NCBI GenBank assembly: GCA_018266295.1
Contig: JAFEAQ010000006.1
Location: 124,001-188,000 of the forward strand
Reading direction: 5' to 3'
Source of the DNA: Bdellovibrionales bacterium
Lineage (GTDB): Bacteria; Bdellovibrionota; Bdellovibrionia; Bdellovibrionales; Bdellovibrionaceae
DNA length: 64,000 nt
Position 1 is the stretch's first letter, and each line of letters begins with the position of its first letter. Made by a program: the position numbers and the translations under genes. Under the pieces are notes generated by a model. The model ran no database searches, was not told the origin of the DNA, and worked only from the letters and a program-made list of their open reading frames with translations. Shown here in pieces: positions 18,283 to 27,238 of this stretch.

Positions 18283-18303
18283 CAGGACCTAAGACAAGTC
18301 CTG
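18283..18303. repeat. Hairpin CAGGAC / GTCCTG after the STAS gene
   Basis: A 6-bp perfect stem with a nine-base loop lies just beyond the stop at 18311 (leftward gene). The flank AAACAGG(A/G)CCT also appears after the stop of the lipoprotein gene at 27239. It may be a short dispersed intergenic repeat or a weak terminator. Confidence 0.4.
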
Positions 18304-18310
18304 GTCCCGA

Positions 18311-18781
18311 CTACTTCTTGATAAACTTGAAATACTTAGATTCGATAACATCCATTTCCATGGCATTACCTTCCTCGTCCTGGACTGTCGCCGGCGGATT
18401 CACGCTGTTTTCTGTGAACTCTGTCCCAAGACGAAACAGGACGTTCTTTTCAGAGCCGGATTCGTCATTGTAATAAGGCACGAAGAAAGATTGAACTTTT
18501 GCATTGGCAGGCAAGAAGCCATCAACCATGTTGATTTGGTCAACGATCACCTTAGGGCATTCGTTAAACGTGATAGACGCCGCAGGGGCCGTACTCATCC
18601 ACTTGATCCACTCGCGAATGCCGCAAGAATTGATGCTCTTCAAATTTCCCATTTGAATTTCAATTTGACCGGCACCTGCAAGGCTCAGCTGAGTAAAGTC
18701 CGCATCCTCATCGATAGACCCACCCATAACTACATTGAGTTTGTCGCCCGCTTTATTCATTTGGACATCAAATTTTCCCAT
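18311..18781 (-). CDS. STAS-like partner-switch protein
   Basis: This 156-residue protein begins with a strand-rich region (FDVQMNKAGDKLNVVMGGSID), then a conserved-looking segment, GNLKSINSCGIREWIKWMS. This matches the STAS pattern in which a Ser or Thr just before G-[IV]-x-x is phosphorylated in anti-sigma-factor antagonists. Here the residues are Ser-Cys-Gly-Ile, so the phosphosite could be the Ser of INSCG. A C-terminal extension of about 60 residues is polar. It lies 37 bp downstream of a SpoIIE-type phosphatase gene, the normal neighbour and eraser for phosphorylated STAS proteins. No RsbW-type kinase gene is next to it. Confidence 0.7.
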   Translation of the reverse strand: MGKFDVQMNKAGDKLNVVMGGSIDEDADFTQLSLAGAGQIEIQMGNLKSINSCGIREWIKWMSTAPAASITFNECPKVIVDQINMVDGFLPANAKVQSFFVPYYNDESGSEKNVLFRLGTEFTENSVNPPATVQDEEGNAMEMDVIESKYFKFIKK

Positions 18782-18818
18782 GATGCACTCCTTGCTCTAC
18801 ATACTACAGCTTATAAAT

Positions 18819-20660
18819 TTAAACGCTCGGATCATTTTTGACTACAAAAAATGTAACGTCATCAATGAGAGCTTGCCCTTGACGATGGTCCTGCATCATT
18901 TGAGCAAGACGTGCCACAGATTCGTTGGCCGTAGGATAGTCCTTGTTGGCATTGACCAGGGCTTTAATAAATTCCCGCTCTCCCCAACTCATCTTTGCCC
19001 CATTTTGAATATCAGGGATACCGTCAGTATAGAAGAATACCATATCTTCGGGCTCTAGTGTGACTGTGGTTTGCTTATACTTTGTCTCACGATTTTGACC
19101 CAAACGTGGATTATTCACTTCATTCAAAGGAATTAAATCCTTTTTCTTCAGCGCACTGCCACCTTTTTTGATCAAGAATGGCGCTTCATGAGACGCATTA
19201 GCATAGGTCAATTCGGATGTCTCAGGATCAAAAGAAGCCAAGAAGAATGTCATCATGATACGTCCTTTAGACACATCATAAATGGAACGATTCAGAAGCT
19301 CGAGCGCTTGCGCCGGAGTGATATTCAACCGCTCAATAATTGTGGAAGCCGATTTCGCAGCACTTGTTATCAGCGCCGCCGGAGCTCCGTGCCCCGTCGC
19401 ATCTCCAATCCACAAGAAGATCTTCTTACCGACCTGACAATAGTGCCACCAGTCGCCGCCGCACTCACTCGCCGGCTCGTAAAAACCAGAAATCGAAAGA
19501 GGACCCATTTTAGCTTCAGTTTCCGGAAACAGTGTCTCTTGCACCGTCTTCGCGGTTTGCAGCTCGGATTCCATACGCGCTTTTTGTGCCGTCTCATCGA
19601 GCAAACGTGAGACTTCGGCTGCCATCAGATTAAAGTTATCAGCTAGCGCACCCACTTCATCCGATGACTTTACATCAACACGGATATTGAAATCTCCTTC
19701 AGAAACTTTCTTGGTCGCCTGGAACAATGATGTCAAAGCGCTGGTGATGGTGCTCGATGCAAGCAAGCTGATGATCGCGGTTGCTGCGAGCAGGATGCCG
19801 AAGAAGATCAAAGATTTGCGAATCAGGATTTCAACAGCGCCCAAAGCTTTTTTCTTTTCAACTGTTGAGATCACCAAAAGATCGCCGAAACCGGCACGCG
19901 AATAAGAAACAAGCCAGTCTGTGCCACTACTGTCTTTAACTGTTTCCGCCCCTTGAGCCACTTTGTTATCTTTATTATCCAAGAAACGCAGCGGGAAGCT
20001 TGTTTGTAGCTGAGTCCCTACCGTTCCTTCTGGACCAAACAAGACTGTGCCATCTTGAGAGGCCAAGAAGAGTCTTTGCGACGATTGAGCTTTGAACATC
20101 TCAGCCACTTCCGAAAGACGTGCGATCATCATGAACACAGTATTCTGATTTTCATTCGTACCTTTGACTTTTTCGAAGATAAATAAACGATCATCGTGGT
20201 ACGGAGATTTAACAATACGACCCGTTTGCTCAAGCTCAGCGAAATATCCCGGCAAGAATTTCTCAAGACCGAGTAAAATTCCATCTGTCGATCGCGCCGT
20301 TTTTTCGACGAGATTTGCTTTCTCATACTTTTTTGCGTCCACATTGTATTTGAACGCGACAACGGACTCTAGACTAAAGTCGTTGGCGAAAATGAGATTT
20401 GTCTGAGAGGTAAACTCACCGTTTGTTAAAAAATCTTGAAAAATTGGTTTAGCTTCATTCAGAAGTGAGTTCAGTTGTGCCTTGACCTGTGAAGCCATAG
20501 CTCCTGAAACGTTGCTTGAAGAGTCAAAAACGTATGCAACTTTGTCACTTTCGAAGATTTGTACGGCCAGAAACAGATAGATAGACAACGTTAACAGCGG
20601 AATTAACGTCAGTAACAACAGAATTTTATATCTTATTGATATGCCAGACTTTTTCACCAA
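18819..20660 (-). CDS. Membrane sensor SpoIIE/PP2C phosphatase with HAMP domain
   Basis: An N-terminal membrane helix (about 12-32) is followed by a roughly 240-residue periplasmic sensor region. A second helix (ILIRKSLIFFGILLAATAIISLLASS) leads into a HAMP domain (TSLFQATKKVSEGDFNIRV...DEVGALADNFNLM). The C-terminus is a SpoIIE/RsbU phosphatase: a coiled linker ending ETLFPE, metal-binding Asp in GGDWW and WIGDATGHG, and later FYTDGI. It would dephosphorylate the STAS protein encoded just downstream in response to a periplasmic or membrane signal. The frame opens with TTG-GTG; a GTG at 20657 is an equally good start. The upstream gene at 20763 is transcribed away from it. Confidence 0.88.
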   Translation of the reverse strand: MVKKSGISIRYKILLLLTLIPLLTLSIYLFLAVQIFESDKVAYVFDSSSNVSGAMASQVKAQLNSLLNEAKPIFQDFLTNGEFTSQTNLIFANDFSLESVVAFKYNVDAKKYEKANLVEKTARSTDGILLGLEKFLPGYFAELEQTGRIVKSPYHDDRLFIFEKVKGTNENQNTVFMMIARLSEVAEMFKAQSSQRLFLASQDGTVLFGPEGTVGTQLQTSFPLRFLDNKDNKVAQGAETVKDSSGTDWLVSYSRAGFGDLLVISTVEKKKALGAVEILIRKSLIFFGILLAATAIISLLASSTITSALTSLFQATKKVSEGDFNIRVDVKSSDEVGALADNFNLMAAEVSRLLDETAQKARMESELQTAKTVQETLFPETEAKMGPLSISGFYEPASECGGDWWHYCQVGKKIFLWIGDATGHGAPAALITSAAKSASTIIERLNITPAQALELLNRSIYDVSKGRIMMTFFLASFDPETSELTYANASHEAPFLIKKGGSALKKKDLIPLNEVNNPRLGQNRETKYKQTTVTLEPEDMVFFYTDGIPDIQNGAKMSWGEREFIKALVNANKDYPTANESVARLAQMMQDHRQGQALIDDVTFFVVKNDPSV

Positions 20661-20762
20661 TATGAGTATGCCCCACCAAAACCACCCTGTGTAGGTCTAG
20701 GTTTTAGATCTTAGTCAAAAGTCCGTAAATATTTTCGCGCAAGTAGCCGACATGACTAGTGG

Positions 20763-22907
20763 ATGAGTGTATTTAACAGGTTTTCAACAACAGATAGAAT
20801 GATTTTAAGCGGGTCCGCTGTGATCCTCTTATTGCTATCGTATTTGTTGTACGACGATTCACTCCTCTTCCCGCCTGACACCAACAATGAACCTGCGATC
20901 GGTGTTATCTCTACGTCCGCGAATGATGTTCGCCGCAAAAATAGCGGCAACTTCATTTGGCTTCCGGGAAATAAGAAAGATCAAATTTATAATCGTGACA
21001 GCATCTTCACTGGGGATGGTTCTCAAGCTGCAATTCAATTGAACGACGGCTCACTCATCCAAATCCAAGAAAACTCTCTGGTGAATTTGAATCTAAAGAA
21101 CGGTCAAATGCAGCTGGATCTGCGCTTTGGTCAATTCGTTGGTAACGGGAACTCTACAATTCACGTTAAAACCGGCGACGATGAGTACACGATCGAAGGT
21201 AAAGACGCGAAGTTCGAAATCAATCGTTCACAATCCGGTAACTTGGATGTCAAAGTCCTTTCCGGAAATGCAGAGATCTCCGGCAAGGCCGGCAAGCAGA
21301 ACTTGAAATCTAACGAGTCTCTGCAAATCTCTAAAAAAGGTGCCGAGAAAAATCAAGTCGACGCCAAGATCACTCTGCTGACAAAAGACGACTCTCTCAT
21401 GTATCGCGCGGCAGATAAGCAGCCGTTGCCATTTGCCTGGGAAGGTAAAGGTCCTTTGGATCAATACCAAATCGAAATCGCAAAGACTGAAGACTTTAAA
21501 AAGGTTCTGGCACTCAGAACAACGACTGAACAGAAGTTCGCAGTTAAAGACTCATTAAAAGAAGGCAACTACTTCTGGCGAGTCAAAGGCCTCGACGATC
21601 GCCGCAAAGTCATTGCGTCCTCGGCCGTTCAAAAATTCTATCTCAGTTATATGTTACCTCCGACGATCACTTCGCCTGAGGATAAAGTGACTTTGAAAAA
21701 CAAAGCCCTTGATAAAGGCGAAGGACTGCAAGCCAGCACTCAAGTCGTCTGGACAGCGGATGAACGTCCCCTTCGCTATCAATGGCAGCTCAGTAAAACC
21801 GCTGAGTTCACTGAGAACATCGCGGAAAAGACTTTGGCAGAAAAAACAGTTGAGACTCCGACTCTGTTTCAGGGCACTTACTATACTCGCGTCCGCGGTA
21901 TCGATAAGGACAATCGCCCGTCTCCATGGTCGAAGACTCATGCGTTTAATTTCGAAGTCGCAAATGAAGAAAAACCGCCAGCTCCTCGCTTGGTGGAAAA
22001 ACGCATTCGTTTCCAGGTGCCGAAACTCGCCGAGGGCCGTGCTCCTTCAGCGGCGACCTCGCCACAAGTGGCTTGGACAAGTGTTGATGTCGCAAAAAAT
22101 TATCGCTGGGAAATCGCAAAGAACGCAAAATTTGTCGGAGCCGCCGCTTCTGAAACGCCCAACACAAAAGTCGCTTGGACTCAGTATAAGCCAGGCAAAT
22201 ACTATTTCCGCGTCTTTACAAAGACTGCGCTTGGCCAATCCAGTGACGCCAGTGAAACCGGTACACTCGAAGTCTATGGCGATGCGCCGATGCTGAACGC
22301 CATCCCGTCTGTCCTCGTGAAGAATGACGATGTTCGCGCAACAGCTCCTGCAAAAGAATCCCGTGCGACCTGGTCACCGATTCCAGAAGCCAAGACTTAC
22401 CTCGTTCAAATTGATAAGTCTGAAGAGTTCGCAAATCCGACGCAGATCGAAGTCCCTGCCACCGAGGGCGCAATCAGCATGCCTGAACCCGGCAAATACT
22501 TCGTTCGCGTTAAAGCGATGAACGAATCCAGCCAAGACATGAGCGACTTCTCAAACGTTCAAACCGTCGACTACGTCTTTAAGCACACACTCAAAGGACC
22601 GGACCTGATTGAGCCTTACGATAAGACCACCATCTTCTTGCAAAAAGACATGGAGCCTTTCATTTGGCTTGAGTGGAGTTCCGTCCCGGATGCGACGAAA
22701 TATATTCTTGAAGTCTCGACAAAAGCGGACTTCTCAAATGTCGTTATTTCTAAAGAGATGACTTCAACGCGCTTCCTGGTGAAAGAGAAAATTCCTTATG
22801 GCGCGATTTATTGGCGCGTCCGAGCGGTTCACCAAGACGAGAGCCTCAACAGTGATTGGTCCGCAAGGCAGTTTATGTTTATCCATCAAAGAAATGACGG
22901 GTTCTAA
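20763..22907 (+). CDS. Membrane-anchored FecR-domain protein with Fn3-like repeats
   Basis: A single membrane helix (about 14-30) leads to a FecR-type domain at about 55-170 (SIFTGDGSQAAIQLNDGSLIQIQENS, LDLRFGQF, VLSGNAEISG), a fold thought to bind ligands or partners in the periplasm. After it come about five fibronectin-III-like repeats, each ending with Y-(F/Y)-x-R-V-(K/R/F) and spaced about 90-100 residues apart. The 714-residue product is thus an envelope-spanning scaffold. Its stop overlaps the ATG of the next gene, a histidine kinase-like protein, by one base (TAATG), so the two are surely co-translated. It diverges from the SpoIIE gene. Confidence 0.85.
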   Translation: MSVFNRFSTTDRMILSGSAVILLLLSYLLYDDSLLFPPDTNNEPAIGVISTSANDVRRKNSGNFIWLPGNKKDQIYNRDSIFTGDGSQAAIQLNDGSLIQIQENSLVNLNLKNGQMQLDLRFGQFVGNGNSTIHVKTGDDEYTIEGKDAKFEINRSQSGNLDVKVLSGNAEISGKAGKQNLKSNESLQISKKGAEKNQVDAKITLLTKDDSLMYRAADKQPLPFAWEGKGPLDQYQIEIAKTEDFKKVLALRTTTEQKFAVKDSLKEGNYFWRVKGLDDRRKVIASSAVQKFYLSYMLPPTITSPEDKVTLKNKALDKGEGLQASTQVVWTADERPLRYQWQLSKTAEFTENIAEKTLAEKTVETPTLFQGTYYTRVRGIDKDNRPSPWSKTHAFNFEVANEEKPPAPRLVEKRIRFQVPKLAEGRAPSAATSPQVAWTSVDVAKNYRWEIAKNAKFVGAAASETPNTKVAWTQYKPGKYYFRVFTKTALGQSSDASETGTLEVYGDAPMLNAIPSVLVKNDDVRATAPAKESRATWSPIPEAKTYLVQIDKSEEFANPTQIEVPATEGAISMPEPGKYFVRVKAMNESSQDMSDFSNVQTVDYVFKHTLKGPDLIEPYDKTTIFLQKDMEPFIWLEWSSVPDATKYILEVSTKADFSNVVISKEMTSTRFLVKEKIPYGAIYWRVRAVHQDESLNSDWSARQFMFIHQRNDGF

Positions 22908-24841
22908 TGAAGGCACACTACCCGTTATTTGATACACTGCTGGAACCGACATTCATCCTCAGCGCTGAGGGTAAAGTCGTCTATTGCAACGAGCCTGCTG
23001 CGATCATTTGCGAAATGTCGGTGCGTAAAATCAGCCGCGGAATTCCGTTCAAAGATCTTTTTACTTTCAGCGACGTGATCGACGGTCTCGACAATCTGAC
23101 GAATGTCAAAGACCCGACACCTTATAAAGAAGTGAACTTCGAAACTCCAGGCGGCCAAAAAGGCAAAGTGCAAGTCACTATTCAGCCAATTCAAAACGAA
23201 CAAGGCGACCAGCATTGGATCATCTTCGTTCGTGACGTGACGTTGGAAGAACGCCTGCAGAAAAAATACCGCGCCGAGCTTGAACAAAAAGAAGATGTGA
23301 TCCTCGATTTGCAAAAAGCCCGTGCCGAGCTTGAACAATACTCTAAAAACCTCGAAAAAATGGTCGAAGAACGCACGCAACAGATTTCAAGCTTGAACCG
23401 CTTGATGAAAGCGTTGCTGGATAGCTTGAGCCAAGGCTTCTTCGTCTTTGATAAAAATGGTCTGTGCTTAGAAGTGTCTTCGAAGGCCTGCGAGCACACG
23501 GTGGAATCACAACCTGCTGGTCGCATGATCTGGGATGTTTTGAAACTCGGCGAAGCCAAAGTCGACGGCTTCAAAAAGTGGATGATGACATGCTTCTCTG
23601 AGCTTCTGCCGTTTGAAGACCTGGCACCCCTCGGCCCTGCGGAGTTCCCGCACAGCAAAGGCCGCAATATTTCGCTTGAGTACTTCCCGCTTCGCAATGC
23701 CGAGAACCAAATTGACGGCGTCGTGGTTGTGGCTTCAGATATTACTTCTCTCGTTGAGGCGCGCAAACAGGCTGAAAACGAAAAGCATCATGCGAAATTA
23801 ATTATCAACATGATCCGCAGCAAAAACGAAATGGGCCGCTTTATCCGTGAATCTCAATTGATGCTGACGGAACTTAAGAACACCATCAACAAGCCGCAAC
23901 CTCAATGGGATCCCGAGGCGATCTTCCGTTCTTTGCACACGCTCAAAGGCGGCGCAGCTCTCTTCTCAGTGCATACGGTGGCTGAAGCCTGCCACAATGC
24001 CGAGACTCGTTTGACGAACTACAATGAATCACAAACCCAGGAAAACGCCGATAAACTCAAAAGCCAATGCCAAGCCGTTGAATTGCAGTTTGGCGCTTTC
24101 TTGAGTGAGACCAAGGAAATCCTTGGCGCATCCATTCTTTCAAGCGAACGGCTCCTGGAAATTTCGGTGACCGACCTCAACACGCTCCTGGATAAGCTGC
24201 AAACAATTCCACAGGCAAAAGCTATTGCAGAAAATGCTTTGGCTCACCTGCTCTTTGAACCGATTAAGAATTTCTTTGAGCCTTACAAGGAAGTCTCTTT
24301 CCGCGTAGCCGAAAAAGAAAACAAAATGATCCGCAACATCGAGTTTAAAAATGCCATGATTCCGGTCGTACCCGAGATCTATGGACCTCTGTTTGCCACT
24401 TTTGTACATGCGTTTAGAAACTCCGTCGACCACGGCATTGAGCTTCCGGATGTCCGCCACAAGCTCGGCAAATCCGAAGGCGGCGAGATTATAGTTGCGT
24501 TCTCGCGCCAAGATCTCCCGACTCCAACGCTCCGAATTTCGCTCAGTGATGATGGTGGTGGTGTGGATCCTGCCAAGATTCGCGCAAAGCTTGCAAGTAA
24601 AGGTATCAATACGGATAAAGAATCCGACCAAGAAGTCATTCAGCATATCTTTGACTCTCAGTTCTCAACCAAAGAACAAGTCACCGAGACTTCCGGCCGC
24701 GGCGTCGGCATGGATGCGATCAAATACGAAGCCACCGCATTGGGAGGTAGAGTGTGGGTCGAATCCGAACTCGGCAAAGGCAATACACTCATCGTTGAAG
24801 TGCCTTACATGACGAAGGCTCCAACAAAAAAAGCCGCTTAG
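22907..24841 (+). CDS. PAS-PAS-Hpt-HATPase signalling kinase (CheA-like without CheW)
   Basis: Domain order in 644 residues: PAS (about 1-105), a coiled coil (about 110-165, QKARAELEQYSKNLEKMVEERT), PAS (about 170-285), an Hpt domain with phospho-site His344 (HTLKGGAALF), then a HATPase_c domain (about 480-635). The ATPase boxes are seen as FVHAFRNSVDHGIE (N box), SDDGGGVD (G1) and SGRGVGMDAIK (G2), all close to CheA. There is no membrane helix, no CheW-like domain and no receiver. It probably autophosphorylates in trans onto His344 and passes phosphate to the CheY encoded next door. Coupling with the FecR protein suggests that this is the envelope sensor's cytoplasmic partner. A terminator stem overlaps the stop. 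Confidence 0.85.
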   Translation: MKAHYPLFDTLLEPTFILSAEGKVVYCNEPAAIICEMSVRKISRGIPFKDLFTFSDVIDGLDNLTNVKDPTPYKEVNFETPGGQKGKVQVTIQPIQNEQGDQHWIIFVRDVTLEERLQKKYRAELEQKEDVILDLQKARAELEQYSKNLEKMVEERTQQISSLNRLMKALLDSLSQGFFVFDKNGLCLEVSSKACEHTVESQPAGRMIWDVLKLGEAKVDGFKKWMMTCFSELLPFEDLAPLGPAEFPHSKGRNISLEYFPLRNAENQIDGVVVVASDITSLVEARKQAENEKHHAKLIINMIRSKNEMGRFIRESQLMLTELKNTINKPQPQWDPEAIFRSLHTLKGGAALFSVHTVAEACHNAETRLTNYNESQTQENADKLKSQCQAVELQFGAFLSETKEILGASILSSERLLEISVTDLNTLLDKLQTIPQAKAIAENALAHLLFEPIKNFFEPYKEVSFRVAEKENKMIRNIEFKNAMIPVVPEIYGPLFATFVHAFRNSVDHGIELPDVRHKLGKSEGGEIIVAFSRQDLPTPTLRISLSDDGGGVDPAKIRAKLASKGINTDKESDQEVIQHIFDSQFSTKEQVTETSGRGVGMDAIKYEATALGGRVWVESELGKGNTLIVEVPYMTKAPTKKAA

Positions 24842-24855
24842 ACAGCGGCTTTTTT
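24825..24855 (+). terminator. Rho-independent terminator after the kinase gene
   Basis: AAAAAAGCCGCT pairs with AGCGGCTTTTTT around TAGAC, ending in a T-run. The A-run on the other arm means that it can also end the leftward CheY transcript. Confidence 0.9.
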
Positions 24856-24880
24856 CAGAGTTATTTTTAATAAAACAAAA

Positions 24881-25288
24881 CTAACCTTTATTGTGCTTCT
24901 GGAAAGCCGTCTTCAATTTATCTTCGAAGATCTTCGCAGAGAATGGCTTCACGATGTACTGAGAGGCACCGGCAAGCACCGCCTCTGTCACCTGATCGCG
25001 CTCTGCTTCTGACGTCAAAAGCACGAAGGGCAAATTCGCCCACTCTGCTTGTGCACGAACGTGCTTCAGCAAATCGATACCCTTCATGTTAGGCATATTC
25101 CAGTCAGAGATGACCAACTGAATGCTGTTATTCGGCGTATTCAGCTGAATCAGCATACGAAGTGCTTCTTCGCCATCGCTTGCTTCCTGAATGTTTTTGA
25201 AGCCCATGCCCTTGAGTTGGTTCTTCACCAAATCACGGATCGAAGGCATGTCATCTATGACCAAGATTCTTGTATCTAATGGGAACAT
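24881..25288 (-). CDS. CheY-type single-domain response regulator
   Basis: This 135-residue receiver domain has acidic Asp12-Asp13, phospho-acceptor Asp62 (VISDWNMP), Thr92 (LLTSE) and Lys114 (IVKPF), all the residues needed for phosphotransfer. No output domain is attached, so it would act by binding a target, as CheY does. It converges with the PAS-Hpt-HATPase kinase gene, which is the obvious phosphodonor candidate. It need not be the flagellar CheY, since no chemotaxis genes lie nearby. Start ATG at 25288 follows a GGAG-like sequence. Confidence 0.9.
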   Translation of the reverse strand: MFPLDTRILVIDDMPSIRDLVKNQLKGMGFKNIQEASDGEEALRMLIQLNTPNNSIQLVISDWNMPNMKGIDLLKHVRAQAEWANLPFVLLTSEAERDQVTEAVLAGASQYIVKPFSAKIFEDKLKTAFQKHNKG

Positions 25289-25379
25289 AGCAAGCTCCTA
25301 ACTTTATTACTCTTTTAGTGTAAGAAAGTTTCCCGGGGCTACACAAGCAGGTCTTTAGCGTCTCGACCTTGGTTGGAGG

Positions 25380-26243
25380 CTATTCTTCCGTAACCCAGAT
25401 ATAATCAGCTCTTGGACCATAAACTGTGGATGGGTCGAGCTCTTGTTCTATTTCATCCGCCGTCATCCCACGAACATTCACATAAGAAAACACCAGAGGT
25501 TTCTGTTGTGTCCGAGAGGCAATACGATCCGGCAAACCGCCGCCGTACATTGCATGAAAATCACCGACCGTAATGACGAGTACTTGATCCGGATGAGCTT
25601 TAATAAACTCCGCCGCTTTCCACGCCATCGTATCATCCCAAGTGCTTTGCGCTTCAAAATAGCGCTCGCCGGCCTCCGGGCTCGGCAAATGAGGCATCAT
25701 CGCAAGGAAGCGCTCCTTATAAGACGCTCGCCCCACCTGGAAATTCGGTGGCAAGAGTTGCAGCTCATCGGGAGTCAGCCCTGCAATCCCCACTTTGGAG
25801 ATTCTGCCGGTCAACGAACGAGGAGCATTGAGTGCCAGGGTGCGCTCGCCGATCTCATAACGAGGAAAGAGAGCTTGATCGCGGTAAAAGTCGTAGGCTG
25901 GGCTCCCCCATTGGATTTTTTGCAAAAAATCGGCTTCAGAAAGGCTCCCCGCACGGTAGGAGTCCACCAGGTCCTGATCTGGATAATAGAAGAACTCAAG
26001 GCCAGTTGAAACCTTCAGCCCCTGCATGCGTAAAGCCTGCATCAGCTCAATTTGCCCCTGCTGGGCGGTCTTAAAGCCGTGATTTTCACCCATAACAATG
26101 ATAGTTCCTGGGCGAACTTGGGACGCTATCTGCTGGAGGTTGACGAAGGTTTGCGGCTGGCTGCCGTCTCGGAGAGGAATTTCCTGGGCTCGGACCGTCA
26201 GAAAGCTCATAACAAGGACTCCAAAAAGCATGAATGCGTTCAC
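25380..26243 (-). CDS. Exported ChaN/Tiki-superfamily protein (haem-binding uptake type)
   Basis: Start GTG at 26243, with AAGGAG six bases upstream. Residues 1-19 are a signal peptide (ends VRA-QE). No lipobox Cys is present, unlike typical ChaN. The pattern IIVMGENHGFKTAQQGQIELMQAL, STGLEFFYYPDQD, then LALNAPRSLTGRISKVGIAGLT and a late VLVITVGDFHAMYGGGLPDRI match the ChaN family (PF04187, haem-binding uptake, Tiki superfamily). The conserved GE-H near the start and the late GDFH are potential metal or haem ligands. Related folds include proteases of the TraB/Tiki group, so enzymatic activity is possible. It is transcribed away from rpmG. Confidence 0.8.
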   Translation of the reverse strand: MNAFMLFGVLVMSFLTVRAQEIPLRDGSQPQTFVNLQQIASQVRPGTIIVMGENHGFKTAQQGQIELMQALRMQGLKVSTGLEFFYYPDQDLVDSYRAGSLSEADFLQKIQWGSPAYDFYRDQALFPRYEIGERTLALNAPRSLTGRISKVGIAGLTPDELQLLPPNFQVGRASYKERFLAMMPHLPSPEAGERYFEAQSTWDDTMAWKAAEFIKAHPDQVLVITVGDFHAMYGGGLPDRIASRTQQKPLVFSYVNVRGMTADEIEQELDPSTVYGPRADYIWVTEE

Positions 26244-26291
26244 CGGTGTCTCCTTCGTTGGACTTTTACCTGCAAATAATCATTTTGGCTG

Positions 26292-26319
26292 TTGAATCTT
26301 ACAAGGTCTTTTGTTACCT
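26292..26319 (+). promoter_or_regulatory. Candidate promoter of rpmG-dcd
   Basis: TTGAAT and TTACCT are separated by 16 bases and sit about 100 bp upstream of rpmG. The leader between contains GGGCCCC...GGG and ACGCC-TGAAG-GGCGT complementary segments. This is a weak match to a sigma-70 site; the sequence alone does not prove it. Confidence 0.3.
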
Positions 26320-26420
26320 TGGGCCCCTTTGAAAGGGTATTGCGATCTTAACATGCCGCACTGCCCCACGATTTGAGACAGTGACGCCTGAAGGGCGTGA
26401 CTAATTTACGGAGAAGTATC

Positions 26421-26600
26421 ATGGCAAAAAAGTCTGGAAGAATCATCGTTACTCTTGAGTGCACTGAAGCTCGCGCTGAAGGTAAGCCTGTTTCTCGCTA
26501 CACTACGACTAAGAACAAACAAAAAACTCCAGGTCGTATGGAAAAGAAAAAGTACAACCCAAATTTGCAACGTCACACTGTTCACAGAGAGACTAAGTAA
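26421..26600 (+). CDS. rpmG: 50S ribosomal protein L33
   Basis: The ATG at 26421 has GGAGA seven bases upstream. The 59-residue basic protein matches L33: [46 protein letters not shown]. Zinc ribbon cysteines are reduced to one Cys, so this is the C-minus (zinc-independent) type rather than the four-Cys type. It is a component of the large ribosomal subunit near the E site. It is followed by dcd with a three-base gap; this linkage joins translation and nucleotide supply in one transcript but is not a universal operon. Confidence 0.95.
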   Translation: MAKKSGRIIVTLECTEARAEGKPVSRYTTTKNKQKTPGRMEKKKYNPNLQRHTVHRETK

Positions 26601-26603
26601 TCC

Positions 26604-27140
26604 ATGATTCTGACCGACCAGCAGATTCTGGAGAGCATGAACGCAGGGCTCATTAAAGTTGAGCCTTATGTTCGTGAATGCCTAGGCACGAACTCTTACG
26701 ATGTTCACCTGGGTAAAACTCTCGGTGTCTATGTAGACAGCGTGCTGGACGCGAAGAAGCATAACAAAATAGAACTCTTTGAAATTCCTGAGGAAGGCTT
26801 TGTCCTGACTCCTGAAAACTTCTACTTAGGGGTCACTCAGGAATACACAGAAACCCACAAGCACGTTCCGTTCTTGGAGGGTAAATCCAGTGTCGGCCGT
26901 CTTGGCATCGACATCCACGCCACCGCCGGTAAAGGCGATGTTGGCTTCTGCAACTTCTGGACACTCGAAATTTCAGTTAAGAAACCCGTGCGTGTCTACG
27001 CAGGAATGCCGATTGGTCAGTTGATTTATTTCGAGATCAAAGGTGACATCATCAATCCTTACAACTCCAAGCCCTCTGCAAAATACAACGACAAGCAGGC
27101 AATCCCTGTTGAGTCGATGATGTGGAAGAACCGCTTCTAA
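26604..27140 (+). CDS. dcd: dCTP deaminase
   Basis: The 178-residue protein opens with ILTDQQIL and has NSYDVHLG, the signature EGKSSVGRLGIDIHATAGKGDVGF, and a C-terminal Y-N-D-KQ segment before MMWKNRF. This matches the dUTPase/Dcd trimeric family; the Arg and Glu of the EGKSS-RLG region belong to the active site of dCTP deaminases. Dcd makes dUTP from dCTP for thymidylate synthesis; some family members also hydrolyse dUTP. The gene starts three bases after rpmG and is closed by a strong terminator, so the two form a two-gene operon. Confidence 0.93.
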   Translation: MILTDQQILESMNAGLIKVEPYVRECLGTNSYDVHLGKTLGVYVDSVLDAKKHNKIELFEIPEEGFVLTPENFYLGVTQEYTETHKHVPFLEGKSSVGRLGIDIHATAGKGDVGFCNFWTLEISVKKPVRVYAGMPIGQLIYFEIKGDIINPYNSKPSAKYNDKQAIPVESMMWKNRF

Positions 27141-27163
27141 GCTTTAGCTGACAAATGAAGACA

Positions 27164-27196
27164 TAAAAAAAGGAGACCTTGAGTCTCCTTTTTTTT
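27164..27196 (+). terminator. Rho-independent terminator after dcd
   Basis: AAAAAAAGGAGAC pairs with GTCTCCTTTTTTT around CTTGA and ends in an eight-base T-run, 24 bp after the stop of dcd. Confidence 0.95.
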
Positions 27197-27238
27197 CATT
27201 CTGCCGCCCCGTTTACAGAAACAGGGCCTGGCACCTAA

